DNA of 64,000 nt from Bacteroidetes bacterium HGW-Bacteroidetes-7. GTDB lineage: Bacteria; Bacteroidota; Bacteroidia; Bacteroidales; UBA932. Location of the stretch: NCBI GenBank assembly GCA_002842465.1, contig PHDA01000007.1, positions 30,770 to 94,769 of the forward strand, given 5' to 3'. A program made the translations under genes and the position numbers. Within the stretch, counting starts at the first letter, position 1; every line of letters starts with the position of its first letter. Positions 8,658 to 17,648 of the stretch are shown in pieces. The notes beneath the pieces were generated by a model, which saw nothing but the letters and a program-made list of their open reading frames with translations, was not told the DNA's origin and did not search any database.

Positions 8658-11501
8658 ATGAATAGAATTAAACGATATGCAATTCTGCTGGCGGCAATTA
8701 TTTTTGCCGCCACAGGGTTCGCCCAAAATATAAACTTTAACGAAAAGCTACCTCTTGATCAAAACTTCAAGGTTGGAAAGCTTGAAAACGGAATGACATA
8801 CTACATCCGCAAGGCAGAAAACCCAAAAGGCAAGGCGGAATTTTTTATAGTACACAATGTAGGCTCTCTTCAGGAGAATGACGACCAAAGAGGTCTTGCT
8901 CACTTTCTTGAGCATATGGCTTTCAACGGTACAAAGCACTTCCCGGACAAGAGGCTTCTTGAATACTTCGGCAGCATAGGTGTAAAATTCGGAGCCAACA
9001 TTAATGCCTACACCTCAATGGAGAGAACCGTTTACAACATCTCAGCAGTACCAATAGACCGCTCTGTTGTAATAGACTCAGCCCTTTTGGCACTTCACGA
9101 CTGGTCTCACTATATTTCATGTGAGCCTGAAGAGATTGAAGCAGAGCGTGGCGTAGTACGTGAAGAGTGGCGAAGGGGTGACGACGCCAGAACAAGAATG
9201 ATGAAAGGGATAAGCCGCATGGAGCAGACTGGATCGAGGTTTGCGCAAAGAGATGTTATCGGATTACCCGAAATCATTAACACCTTCTCACGCCAAACCC
9301 TCGTTGACTATTATCACAAATGGTACAGACCTGATCTTCAGGCTGTTGTGATTGTTGGAGATATTGATGTTAACGATATTGAAAAGAGAATTATTGAACG
9401 ATTCTCCCCAATTCCATCTGTCAAAAACGGTGCTGTGAGAGAGAACTATTCTGTTCCTGATAATAAAAAACCAATTGTTGGTTATCATACCGATCCTGAA
9501 ACTAAGGCTCTTTCGGTAAGAATGACAATCAAGATACCTCATCTTACTACTGACGAAAGGTATTCATACAAAGCTCAGTACGACGATCTGACAAAAGCAC
9601 TTTTTCTGGACATGTTCAGAGTCAGAGCTCAGGTTGCTGCCGAGAGTACAGATTCGCTGTTTCGTGCACTGGTACCGGTTTATGGCGGCATAAGCTATGC
9701 CTCAGGCACATTCACAACAACAGCTCTTCCTATTAATAATAAAGGCATCACTAATGCACTTAAGGGTATTTTTATTGAAGTAGAAAGAGCCAGACAACAC
9801 GGATTTGATTCAGAAGAGTTTGCACCTGCTTTAGAAAGAGTTAAAAGACAGCTTGATGCAAACTATAACAGAATTAAAAAACTCAAGAATTCAGATTATG
9901 TTTCATTTGCTGTAGATCACTTCACAAGAGAGTACCCACTTCTAGACATAGATGCAAACTACAAACTCTCAAAAGAGCTAGTAGAGAAAATTACAGTTGA
10001 AGATGTAAACAACAGCCTTGACAGAATTTTAAGTATTGAGAACAGAGTCATAATTTTTGCAGTTCCTGAAAGTGATAAAGAGTACCTCCCAACCGAAGAT
10101 CAGGTGCTTGCACTATTAGACGAAATCAAAGGGACCTCTCTTGACAAATTTATCCCTTTAACCGAAAAGGAGATGGTTATGAAAGCCCTACCGGCTTCAG
10201 GTAAAATAACCAAAGAGAGAACGCTCACATCTAAAGATCTTAACATTGAATATGAAAAGAGTCTTGACTCTACAGTTGAGTGGACTCTTGAAAACGGATC
10301 AAAGGTGATATGGAAAGAGGAGAAGGGCAAAGAGAAGAGTGTAAGGATGCGCGCATTCCGTCCGGGTGGTTATGCTCTGCCTGAAGATTTATCACTTGCC
10401 AGAATAATGGACAGATATATCACTAACTTCCATGTAAACGGATTCAATAAAAATGAGCTTAGCAAATGGGCTTCATCCAAAGGAATCTTGGTTAAACCAT
10501 CTATCTCTATGAGATATAACGAATTTTCCGGTTCATTTGAAACAAAAGAGCCGGAAGAGTTTTTCAAGCTACTCCACATGTACTTTACTCAGGTAGCAGC
10601 AGACGCGAAGGATTTGAATAACACAAAGACACAACTATTAAGGAACATAAGAATCAGTCAGGGAGAGGTTAACACGTTTAAAGATTCGGTAACCAAGCTG
10701 AAATATGACTTTAATCCTTTAACTGTACCTTTCACAGAAGAGTTCGTCAGCAATATTACAGCAGAAAAACTTACTGAACTCTATTACAAACATTTTGGCA
10801 ACCCTGCCGGCTACACCTTTGTGTTTACCGGACCAATGGATGCCATAAAAGGTAAGCCTCTGGTTGAAAAATACATCGCTTCACTTAACGGAGGAAAGTA
10901 CAAAGCTCCTTCGCTTAAGTACAAAGAGTCTGAATTCCGTGAAGGCGAAGTTTCACTCAGATTTAAAGCAAAGGACATGCTCAGCACCAAAGCAAGTGTG
11001 TCGCGAATTTACAGTGGAGAGGTAGATTATTCTCCTGAAAATGGTATGATGGCAAAATTCTTAACCTATATTCTCAGGGATAGATACATGAAGTCTATTC
11101 GCGAAGAGAAGGGAGGAACATACCATGTTGGTGTAACAGGGGAGATGTCTCGATTTCCTGATAATTCGGTCTATTTTTCAGTTGATTTTGACACAGACCC
11201 CGCACTGGTAGACGAACTACTGGAAATTGTTCAGCTTGAGATAGATCAGCTGGTTGCTACAGGCCCAACTCAAAAGGAGATGAGGGAGATTAAACTGTAC
11301 CTCGAAAAGGTATATAACGATCAGATTGAAGAGACCCCATGGTTGTCAATTATTAGCGATGCTCTTCGTCAGATCCCCGACATTGCAACTCCGGCCAAAA
11401 AATTGGTCAGCAAAATGGAGGCCGAAGAGATTCATAAGTTTGCGAAGAGAGTGTTTACTACAGGAAACCGAATGACATTCGTATTCGAACCCGTACTGTA
11501 A
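8658..11501 (+). CDS. M16 family zinc metallopeptidase (pitrilysin-like, two M16 units)
   Basis: The 947-residue product has a signal peptide (about 1-22, ending 'ATGFAQ') and the inverted zinc motif HxxEH as 'HFLEH' (His82, Glu85, His86), with the third ligand likely in 'EAERGVVREEW'. Length and two-unit organisation match the PqqL-like secreted M16 proteins of Bacteroidota, in which the N-terminal half is catalytic and the C-terminal half ('YHVGVTGEMSRFPDNS') closes the chamber. Such enzymes cut peptides of intermediate size. It follows the S46 gene by 9 bases and ends the operon at a strong terminator. Confidence 0.92.
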   Translation: MNRIKRYAILLAAIIFAATGFAQNINFNEKLPLDQNFKVGKLENGMTYYIRKAENPKGKAEFFIVHNVGSLQENDDQRGLAHFLEHMAFNGTKHFPDKRLLEYFGSIGVKFGANINAYTSMERTVYNISAVPIDRSVVIDSALLALHDWSHYISCEPEEIEAERGVVREEWRRGDDARTRMMKGISRMEQTGSRFAQRDVIGLPEIINTFSRQTLVDYYHKWYRPDLQAVVIVGDIDVNDIEKRIIERFSPIPSVKNGAVRENYSVPDNKKPIVGYHTDPETKALSVRMTIKIPHLTTDERYSYKAQYDDLTKALFLDMFRVRAQVAAESTDSLFRALVPVYGGISYASGTFTTTALPINNKGITNALKGIFIEVERARQHGFDSEEFAPALERVKRQLDANYNRIKKLKNSDYVSFAVDHFTREYPLLDIDANYKLSKELVEKITVEDVNNSLDRILSIENRVIIFAVPESDKEYLPTEDQVLALLDEIKGTSLDKFIPLTEKEMVMKALPASGKITKERTLTSKDLNIEYEKSLDSTVEWTLENGSKVIWKEEKGKEKSVRMRAFRPGGYALPEDLSLARIMDRYITNFHVNGFNKNELSKWASSKGILVKPSISMRYNEFSGSFETKEPEEFFKLLHMYFTQVAADAKDLNNTKTQLLRNIRISQGEVNTFKDSVTKLKYDFNPLTVPFTEEFVSNITAEKLTELYYKHFGNPAGYTFVFTGPMDAIKGKPLVEKYIASLNGGKYKAPSLKYKESEFREGEVSLRFKAKDMLSTKASVSRIYSGEVDYSPENGMMAKFLTYILRDRYMKSIREEKGGTYHVGVTGEMSRFPDNSVYFSVDFDTDPALVDELLEIVQLEIDQLVATGPTQKEMREIKLYLEKVYNDQIEETPWLSIISDALRQIPDIATPAKKLVSKMEAEEIHKFAKRVFTTGNRMTFVFEPVL

Positions 11502-11527
11502 CCTCAAACAAATCGCATATTTTCCAA

Positions 11528-11568
11528 GGACCGACTAGAAAGCAATTTTTAAGTCGGTCTTTTTTTTA
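11528..11568 (+). terminator. Terminator after the S46-M16 operon
   Basis: GACCGACT pairs with AGTCGGTC around a 15-base loop, followed by eight T. It begins 27 bases after the M16 stop. Confidence 0.85.
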
Positions 11569-11592
11569 CATTTATGTGTCTAACAGTTATCT

Positions 11593-11617
11593 GTGTCAGC
11601 AAAGGAAAACTTTGGCT
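11593..11617. repeat. 25-bp repeat, copy 2
   Basis: This is an exact copy of 2090-2114, again starting about 25 bases after a terminator. It lies 26 bases upstream of the sigma-54-like element of the next gene. Confidence 0.8.
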
Positions 11618-11640
11618 AATGAAATATAAATACTTTGTGT

Positions 11641-11657
11641 TTGGCAGCATCTTTGCA
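11641..11657 (+). promoter_or_regulatory. Sigma-54 (-24/-12) promoter, predicted
   Basis: TTGGCAGCATCTTTGCA matches the sigma-54 consensus TGGCAC-N5-TTGCA, with the -24 GG and -12 GC separated by the required 10 bases. The implied transcript start near 11668 leaves a leader of about 28 bases before the ATG at 11696. The window encodes two sigma-54 activators about 10 and 15 kb away, which makes such a promoter plausible. Confidence 0.6.
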
Positions 11658-11695
11658 ATGTATGTAGTCAAAGGTATAAACTAAAATATTCCGTC

Positions 11696-12127
11696 ATGAA
11701 AAAATTGATTTTTAGTCTGATAGCCGTAGCTCTTTTAATAAGCAGTTGCGGACCCGCATTTATAGCCACCGGTCCCGGAAACGACAGAGGCTACGATCGC
11801 AGAGGTTATGATGAAAGAGGTTATGATGAAAGAGGTTATGATAACAGAAGAGACGACAGAAGAGGCTACGACAACAGAAACCCAAGATCTGCAGATGCTT
11901 ATATTCTTCTGGCACAAACCAATCCGCGCCTTAGAAACGTAACAGTACTTATTGACAACAGAGTAAGAGTTAATCTAAACTATGACAACAGAAGCAGATC
12001 TGCCAAAGCAAGACAGATAAGGGTAAAACCGGGAAGGCATAATATTAAGGTTTACTCAAACGGCAGATTCCTTTATGAAAGATGGGTTGTAGCCACACCA
12101 AACCGCACCATAAGGTTCTCTGTCTAA
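11696..12127 (+). CDS. Small lipoprotein with RGYDE/RGYDN repeats
   Basis: The 143-residue product has a lipoprotein signal with lipobox 'LLISSC' (Cys18). A low-complexity stretch follows (about 31-63) built from repeats of RGYD followed by R, E or N. The C-terminal half ('VTVLIDNRVRVNLNY' to 'TIRFSV') looks like a small beta-sandwich of the PEGA type, and charge is strongly basic overall. Cell-wall or outer-membrane association is my inference; no specific function is recognised. A near-consensus sigma-54 promoter lies directly upstream. Its stop overlaps the stop of the convergent gene by 4 bases. Confidence 0.75.
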   Translation: MKKLIFSLIAVALLISSCGPAFIATGPGNDRGYDRRGYDERGYDERGYDNRRDDRRGYDNRNPRSADAYILLAQTNPRLRNVTVLIDNRVRVNLNYDNRSRSAKARQIRVKPGRHNIKVYSNGRFLYERWVVATPNRTIRFSV

Positions 12128-13269
12128 TACCGCCCCGTGGCCCTGATAACAGAAGATAGGCCAAGTGTCAGAACAATAATTATAAACCCGGGTTCAGCGT
12201 ATTGAATTCCGGAAATCCAGAGAATAACAATTAAGGAGAGAAACAGCAAAGATGCAAATGAAAGCACCTTTTCTGTTTTTCTCCACTTTTTTAATGTTGC
12301 AATAGCCAATAAGAGATATATTGGATTACACCAAAGAAGATTATAGTTTGAATACAATTCTCTGTGGTCGGTAATCATAATGAGTCCACTTACAAAAATT
12401 CCAAGAAGACCAATTATTACTAGAAATCCAACCTCCAAAGCTTTATATCTCTTTTTGATCAGAGAATATCCTACTGCAGCAGCTATTAAACCAAGTATAA
12501 AAATTGGAGATAACAGTGTGTTTGTAAAATTTGAGATAAAAGTCTTCTTGTGGGTTACATTATCACTCTTTTCAAGCAGCACCCTGTATTCCGAAACCAA
12601 TGGGATTTCACCATTCCCGGCAACCGTGAGTTCGTTAAACAAGTAGTCTGGTAAAAACATACTTTGGAATACATCTATATCCCTGTCAAGAGTTGACCCG
12701 AGTAAGATGTTAATACCAAACTTTGGCCAACCGTCAATGTATTCATTTATGAGGTCTCTGTTAGTTTTACCGGCGCTTTTTCTAAGAGCTTTTTCATCTT
12801 TCCCTGCAATCTCAAAAATGATATCCCTTAGCTCAGATGTGCAGTTTTTGTAAAGAAAGCTGTACAGATAGTATCTGTTCTCGGGCTTGTACAGATATTC
12901 CAATTTGGAAAGAATTTCTGTAGTTTGGATACTGTCAAGAGAAAGAACCTGCTCTACTACCCCTCTGCCCTCCCACTGATACTGATATATAAAGTCATTC
13001 ATATACTGGATACCCAGCATATATTCAAGTTTACCCCTCATAAACTTGGTGTAAAAATTGGGAGTATTAAAATCAAACAACCCAAAATTGAATACCAGAT
13101 CACTTCCGTTAGACGGGTTGTAAACCCTAAGAGCGCTGTGCCCGAAAGTTGAATAGAGCTCATCCCCGGGAGTACAGGTTAGAAGCGAGATACGCGTGGT
13201 TTCAGTCGCTGATAACTTTCCGGAAAAGAGAATGATGGAAAGAAGAATTATTGAGAGGCGGTGCTTCAT
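12124..13269 (-). CDS. DUF4105 / Lnb-type periplasmic domain with C-terminal membrane helices
   Basis: The 381-residue product has a signal peptide (about 1-21) and then the DUF4105 domain, now known as the Lnb N-terminal periplasmic domain: 'LLTCTPGDELYSTFGHSALRV' and 'YKNCTSELRD'. The histidine of FGHSALR and cysteine of NCTS match the residues thought to be catalytic in Lnb, an enterococcal lipoprotein N-acyl transferase. Five hydrophobic helices fill the last 130 residues. Whether the Bacteroidota members transfer acyl chains is not established to my knowledge, so I claim the family and not the reaction. It ends 4 bases inside the convergent lipoprotein gene. Confidence 0.85.
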   Translation of the reverse strand: MKHRLSIILLSIILFSGKLSATETTRISLLTCTPGDELYSTFGHSALRVYNPSNGSDLVFNFGLFDFNTPNFYTKFMRGKLEYMLGIQYMNDFIYQYQWEGRGVVEQVLSLDSIQTTEILSKLEYLYKPENRYYLYSFLYKNCTSELRDIIFEIAGKDEKALRKSAGKTNRDLINEYIDGWPKFGINILLGSTLDRDIDVFQSMFLPDYLFNELTVAGNGEIPLVSEYRVLLEKSDNVTHKKTFISNFTNTLLSPIFILGLIAAAVGYSLIKKRYKALEVGFLVIIGLLGIFVSGLIMITDHRELYSNYNLLWCNPIYLLLAIATLKKWRKTEKVLSFASLLFLSLIVILWISGIQYAEPGFIIIVLTLGLSSVIRATGRY

Positions 13270-13298
13270 TGCAGAAATCTAAAAAATTACTTTGATAA

Positions 13299-14885
13299 CT
13301 AATTGTTTTTAAACTGAGGTGCTTTGCGGTGATTGGTCCCCTGCTCATACGAGTAGGCAATCTCTAAAAGTACTGGTTCGCTCCATGCACGGCCAAAGAT
13401 CGAAATTCCAACCGGAAGTCCGTCAATAAAGCCCATCGGAAGAGTAATGTTTGGGTATCCCGAAACTGCAGCGTACGAAGAGCTGCTGATTCTGCCATTA
13501 TCACCGTTAATCAAATCAGTTTTCCACGCAGGTGAACCTGTAGGAGAGATAATTGCATCAAGCTTGTTTTCGTTCATAATCTTGTCTATCCCATCTTCAC
13601 GTGTAAGCTTGAACATTCTTTCAAGGTACTCTTTATATTCCGGGCTATCCAGAGAGCCCTTCTCATTGGCCATGATTAACAGCTCCTGATCAAAATATCT
13701 GAGTTCAACAGGATCTTTTTTATTAAACTCAATTAGCTCTGTAACACTCTTAACCGGAGCATTATCTCCAAGTGATTCAAAATATTTATTAAGCCCGTCC
13801 TTAAATTCAAAAAGCATAACCTGAAACGATGCTGCACTTGCTGCTCCAGGGTATGGGAAGTCCAGTTCTATAACCTCTGCCCCTGCACTTCTCATATATT
13901 CGGCAGCTGCATTAATGAGGGAATCAACACGGTGATGAGCTCTTCCCAACGATTTGATCTTGCCTATTCTCTTTCCTTTGAGCCCATGTAAATTGAGAAA
14001 TTGGGTATAGTCATTATAAAATTTTGCATTGGGGTCAAGTGTTTTTGAATCAAGAGAATCAGGCCCTGTCATGACTCCCAGAGAAATTGCAACATCTTTA
14101 ACTGTTCTGCCCATTGGTCCTGGAGTATCCTGAGTGAATGAAATTGGAATAATGCCGGTTCTGCTTAGCAACCCCACTGTAGGCTTAAAGCCCACCACGC
14201 CATTGTTGTTAGAAGGACACACAATGCTTCCGTTTGTCTCTGTGCCAATAGCTATGACGCAAAGATTTGCAGAGACTGAGGCGCCGGAACCGGAACTTGA
14301 CCCACATGGATTTCTGTCAAGAAAATATGGATTTTTGACCTGCCCTCCAACTCCGCTCCATCCGCTTGAAGAGAAGTTTGATCTGAAATTAGCCCACTCG
14401 CTAAGGTTAGCCTTTGCAATTATAACGGCGCCGGCTTCACGTAACATCTCAACTATTCTGCTGTCTGCAGGTGCAAATGAGTTTTTAAGAATAACTGCTC
14501 CTGCTGTAGTTGGCATACCATCGTGAGTATCAATATTGTCTTTTAAGATTACAGGAATACCATGCATAGGGCCTCTTATCTTGCCCTCCGACAACTCTTT
14601 ATCAAGCTCTTTCGCTATTTTTAGAGCATCCGGATTGACCGTAATTATTGAATTAAGCATCGGCCCGTTTTTATCAATTGTCTCTATTCTTGAAAGATAG
14701 TCTGTTACAATCTGACTAACAGTGAATTTCCCGCTTACATAACCATCATGAAGCTGAGAGATTGTAATCTCTTCAAGGTAAGATGCAGGATATGCTGATT
14801 TAACTTCTACAGTACATGCAGCAAACATAAGTGACATCAATGTCATAAGTACTGCTACCTTGGTAACTATTTTGAAAGTTTTCAT
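13299..14885 (-). CDS. Secreted amidase, amidase-signature family
   Basis: The 528-residue product carries the amidase-signature Ser-cisSer-Lys triad: the lysine in 'PVILKDNIDT', the serines in 'NPCGSSSGSGASVSANL' and 'ETNGSIVCP'. The N-terminus is a lipoprotein-like signal ('MSLMFAACTVE'), so the enzyme is exported and probably anchored. These enzymes hydrolyse amide bonds; exported ones of this length are often annotated as peptide amidases, but the substrate cannot be read from sequence. It lies 29 bases downstream of the DUF4105 start, on the same strand. Confidence 0.88.
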   Translation of the reverse strand: MKTFKIVTKVAVLMTLMSLMFAACTVEVKSAYPASYLEEITISQLHDGYVSGKFTVSQIVTDYLSRIETIDKNGPMLNSIITVNPDALKIAKELDKELSEGKIRGPMHGIPVILKDNIDTHDGMPTTAGAVILKNSFAPADSRIVEMLREAGAVIIAKANLSEWANFRSNFSSSGWSGVGGQVKNPYFLDRNPCGSSSGSGASVSANLCVIAIGTETNGSIVCPSNNNGVVGFKPTVGLLSRTGIIPISFTQDTPGPMGRTVKDVAISLGVMTGPDSLDSKTLDPNAKFYNDYTQFLNLHGLKGKRIGKIKSLGRAHHRVDSLINAAAEYMRSAGAEVIELDFPYPGAASAASFQVMLFEFKDGLNKYFESLGDNAPVKSVTELIEFNKKDPVELRYFDQELLIMANEKGSLDSPEYKEYLERMFKLTREDGIDKIMNENKLDAIISPTGSPAWKTDLINGDNGRISSSSYAAVSGYPNITLPMGFIDGLPVGISIFGRAWSEPVLLEIAYSYEQGTNHRKAPQFKNN

Positions 14886-14903
14886 AGTATTTGTTTTAAT
14901 ATA

Positions 14904-15467
14904 TTACTTGCCAATGCGCCATCTGCTTAGGAGCGTTTGATTTTTCGGAAAAATGCCTCTCTGTTTTGTTCTGACATCCTCAACCACGAAAAATACATTA
15001 GGGTCAAATTCCGTAAAAATTCGCTCTACCTTTTTCATAAGCTTCCTGTCAACAACTGTCTCAATTACATCAATTTCGCCAAGAGAGCCTGTACCGTGAA
15101 TAAGCGTAGCCCCAAAATTCTGTCTGTTAAGAAGTGATACTAACTCTTTTCCGTTACCCTTTGTATAAACTCTGCAAAGCAGTATTCCAAAGGCGATTTT
15201 TTGCTCTATTAAAATTCCGATGAAATTACCTGAAGCATACCCTGCAGCGTAAGAAAGATAGGCGGTTACATCATTTGCTCTTGAAAAAATCTCCGAAATA
15301 ACTACAATCCAGATAAGAACCTCAAAAAATCCAATTATCGGGGCTATATATTTTTCCCCTTTTGATACAAAGATTATCCTTAATGTGCCAAGTGATACGT
15401 CAATAATTCTTCCAAAGAAGATTACAAAGGGGAGAATGAAGGGGTACTGATCCAGAAAATCAAACAT
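14904..15467 (-). CDS. UPF0316 membrane protein (DUF5698 + DUF2179)
   Basis: The 187-residue product has three membrane helices in the first 95 residues ('ILPFVIFFGRIIDVSLGTLRIIFVS' is diagnostic) and a C-terminal DUF2179 domain ('GATLIHGTGSLGEIDVIETVV'), the small alpha/beta domain also found on YitT-type transporters. Size and order match UPF0316. No transported substrate is known. It sits 18 bases before the amidase start and 30 bases after the nnr stop, so it is in the same minus-strand run. Confidence 0.88.
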   Translation of the reverse strand: MFDFLDQYPFILPFVIFFGRIIDVSLGTLRIIFVSKGEKYIAPIIGFFEVLIWIVVISEIFSRANDVTAYLSYAAGYASGNFIGILIEQKIAFGILLCRVYTKGNGKELVSLLNRQNFGATLIHGTGSLGEIDVIETVVDRKLMKKVERIFTEFDPNVFFVVEDVRTKQRGIFPKNQTLLSRWRIGK

Positions 15468-15497
15468 AATTTTTATATAGATTAAACAGCGTTACAA

Positions 15498-17009
15498 TTA
15501 ATAACCAATCCTTTTAAATGCAGCTCCTAACGAAGCGGCAATATCGCTTGACATAAGCGAATTTTCACCTGTTGTCTCAACGGCAATATCACCGGCAAGT
15601 CCATGAAGAAAGACCCCTGCAAAAGCAGCTACTTTTGAAGAGTATCCCTGTGCCATAAGAGCGAGAATTACACCGGTTAAGACATCTCCACTTCCTGCGG
15701 TTGCCATACCGGGATTCCCTGTTGAATTAAAAAAGATCTCTCCCTCAGGGGTAGTGATAGAGGTATGCGCACCCTTTAAAACAACCACAATGTTATGTTT
15801 AATGGAGAATTCTGACTGTTTAATAACTGCATCATATGAGTTTTCAGTTTCGCCTGCAAGACGTGCAAATTCACCCGGGTGAGGAGTTATGACAGAACCT
15901 TCTGGGATTAGGTTGATGAGATCCCTTTCTGATGCAATAATGTTCAGAGCATCAGCATCAATAATCATTGGCTTTTTACTACTCTTTAACAACTTCCTTA
16001 GTCCATCGACTGTTTCAGGGGATTTGCCTAAACCCGGGCCAACAGCAATAGTATTATAATTTTCAATATTTTCAACGTAGGTAAAGATTGAATCTGACAA
16101 GTCAATCGAACATATTGCCTCAGGTACTGAAATCTGAATAACTTCGTATAACAATTTTGGTATATGAACCGTTAACAGCCCCGCTCCTGATCTCATGGCT
16201 CCTTTTGCCGAAAGAACTGCCGCACCGCCCATACCGTACGAACCGGCAATAAGAAGCGAGTGTCCAAAATTCCCTTTATGCGAAAATTTATCTCTTCGTT
16301 TAATCTCTTTTGCAATAAGCTCCTCTGTCAGCATGAAAAAATTAGTCTCCGTTTTTTCAATTATCTCATTATGCAAACCTATCGGGAGAACCTTCCATTT
16401 ACCAATATAGGGAGCAGCCTCTTTGAAAAACATGCAGAGTTTTGGAAATTCAAAGGTAAGTGTCATGTCTGCCCAAATAATGGCATTTCTCTCCGGATTG
16501 GCATTCTCCTCTGAGAACAGACCGGAGGGCAAATCAATTGATATAACCTTTGCTCCGGAATTGTTAATCCTTTCAATTATCGGACAATAAATTCCCTCTG
16601 CACATCGATTGAGTCCTGTTCCAAAAATACCCTCTATAACAACTGCATCAGATGGAATTTCAGGAATATCTCTATCGACTTCTACCTCTTTGACAAACAC
16701 ACTACCAAATAGATATGTCTCTCCCAAGAGCTCTTTTCTTGGCTCAGATTTAAAAGTCTTGTTTTTTATCAGAAAGAGTTTGCAGTTAAAATCCCGTGCA
16801 GCAAGTATTGATGTAAGAGCAATAGCATCGTTTCCGTTATTCCCCGGCCCGGCAAATATAAATATCTGCTGCTTTTTGTTAATTTCTGTTTTAAGCCATT
16901 CGTAAAGCTTTTTGGCAGCCCTTTTTATGAGGTCTGTTTCACATATAGGTTCATTGATAATTGTATAATTATCAATAATGGAAATTTGTGATGATGTGAA
17001 TATTTTCAT
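15498..17009 (-). CDS. nnr: Bifunctional NAD(P)H-hydrate epimerase / ADP-dependent dehydratase
   Basis: The enzyme repairs damaged, hydrated NAD(P)H: the N-terminal YjeF_N domain epimerises the hydrate and the C-terminal ribokinase-like domain dehydrates it using ADP. The epimerase half shows 'FAGPGNNGNDAIAL' and 'ISIDLPSGL'; the dehydratase half shows 'TPHPGEFARL' and 'AGSGDVLTGV'. I use the internal ATG at 17009 instead of the track start at 17042, because 'MKIFTSSQI' is the family N-terminus and it starts one base after the upstream stop (17011), whereas the longer form would overlap that gene. The product is then 503 residues. Confidence 0.93.
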   Translation of the reverse strand: MKIFTSSQISIIDNYTIINEPICETDLIKRAAKKLYEWLKTEINKKQQIFIFAGPGNNGNDAIALTSILAARDFNCKLFLIKNKTFKSEPRKELLGETYLFGSVFVKEVEVDRDIPEIPSDAVVIEGIFGTGLNRCAEGIYCPIIERINNSGAKVISIDLPSGLFSEENANPERNAIIWADMTLTFEFPKLCMFFKEAAPYIGKWKVLPIGLHNEIIEKTETNFFMLTEELIAKEIKRRDKFSHKGNFGHSLLIAGSYGMGGAAVLSAKGAMRSGAGLLTVHIPKLLYEVIQISVPEAICSIDLSDSIFTYVENIENYNTIAVGPGLGKSPETVDGLRKLLKSSKKPMIIDADALNIIASERDLINLIPEGSVITPHPGEFARLAGETENSYDAVIKQSEFSIKHNIVVVLKGAHTSITTPEGEIFFNSTGNPGMATAGSGDVLTGVILALMAQGYSSKVAAFAGVFLHGLAGDIAVETTGENSLMSSDIAASLGAAFKRIGY

Positions 17010-17010
17010 T

Positions 17011-17613
17011 CTATTGTTGTGAGAACCAGTCGTTGTATTCAATGACTATCATCTCAAGGTCTGAAAGTTTGTACTCTTTATTAACAATTCTTTCGGCCAA
17101 TTGAGGGTAGAGGAAGAAATACGCACTCATGTCTCTTCTAAAGTTAATTATTGCAGGAACTTTAAGGACTCCATCCTTTTTCAAAATGTATCTCTCTTTA
17201 TCGGTTGTAAAGGAGTCAGACATGAACTCCTTTTCGTCATAAAACATCTTGTAAAGGGTCACATTACCGTTAACCAATTCAAGAACAAAAAAGTTTTTCC
17301 TCTTGCCCAAAAACAGATCTGAACCCTTTTCGTTTTTCAGGGAAACCATCTTGTAAACCCTGCCGTTGCTCTCAAATTCAAACCATTTTGCATCACCGGG
17401 TCTAATCCTTCTGCTCTTTCCGTTTTCATCAATGTACTTCACGCCCCTCTGGATTAACTTAAAGTTAGGTGTCTTGCTAAACAGATTATATGGAATGTTC
17501 AGCTCTGCATTAATTTTTTGGTTTTGAATAAAAATTGCACCTCTCTCCTTTTTGGCCTCAATAGAAATTGCAGAAAACAGAATTAGTAAGATAACAAGCA
17601 GATTTTTCTTCAT
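17011..17613 (-). CDS. Secreted protein of unknown function
   Basis: The 200-residue product has a clear signal peptide (about 1-20, ending 'ISIEAK') and no lipobox, so it is periplasmic or secreted. The body alternates beta-prone and basic stretches ('GDAKWFEFESNGRVYKMV', 'NFFVLELVNGNVTLYKMF') in a pattern often seen in Bacteroidota stress or plant-type DUF proteins; I do not recognise the family. It is one base upstream of nnr, so the two are co-transcribed. Confidence 0.7.
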   Translation of the reverse strand: MKKNLLVILLILFSAISIEAKKERGAIFIQNQKINAELNIPYNLFSKTPNFKLIQRGVKYIDENGKSRRIRPGDAKWFEFESNGRVYKMVSLKNEKGSDLFLGKRKNFFVLELVNGNVTLYKMFYDEKEFMSDSFTTDKERYILKKDGVLKVPAIINFRRDMSAYFFLYPQLAERIVNKEYKLSDLEMIVIEYNDWFSQQ

Positions 17614-17621
17614 AAAGATTA

Positions 17622-17648
17622 AATTTTACAGTCGTGAACTGTAAAATT
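17622..17648 (-). terminator. Hairpin at the end of the histidine kinase gene
   Basis: AATTTTACAGT (17622-17632) and ACTGTAAAATT (17638-17648) are perfect 11-bp arms around a 5-base loop, overlapping the kinase stop codon. The T run after it on the minus strand is short, so termination may be partial. Confidence 0.5.

Noticed and set aside
14134-14526. 130-residue plus-strand ORF inside the amidase gene
   Set aside because: The amidase catalytic region lies on the other strand here; the ORF has no signature of its own.
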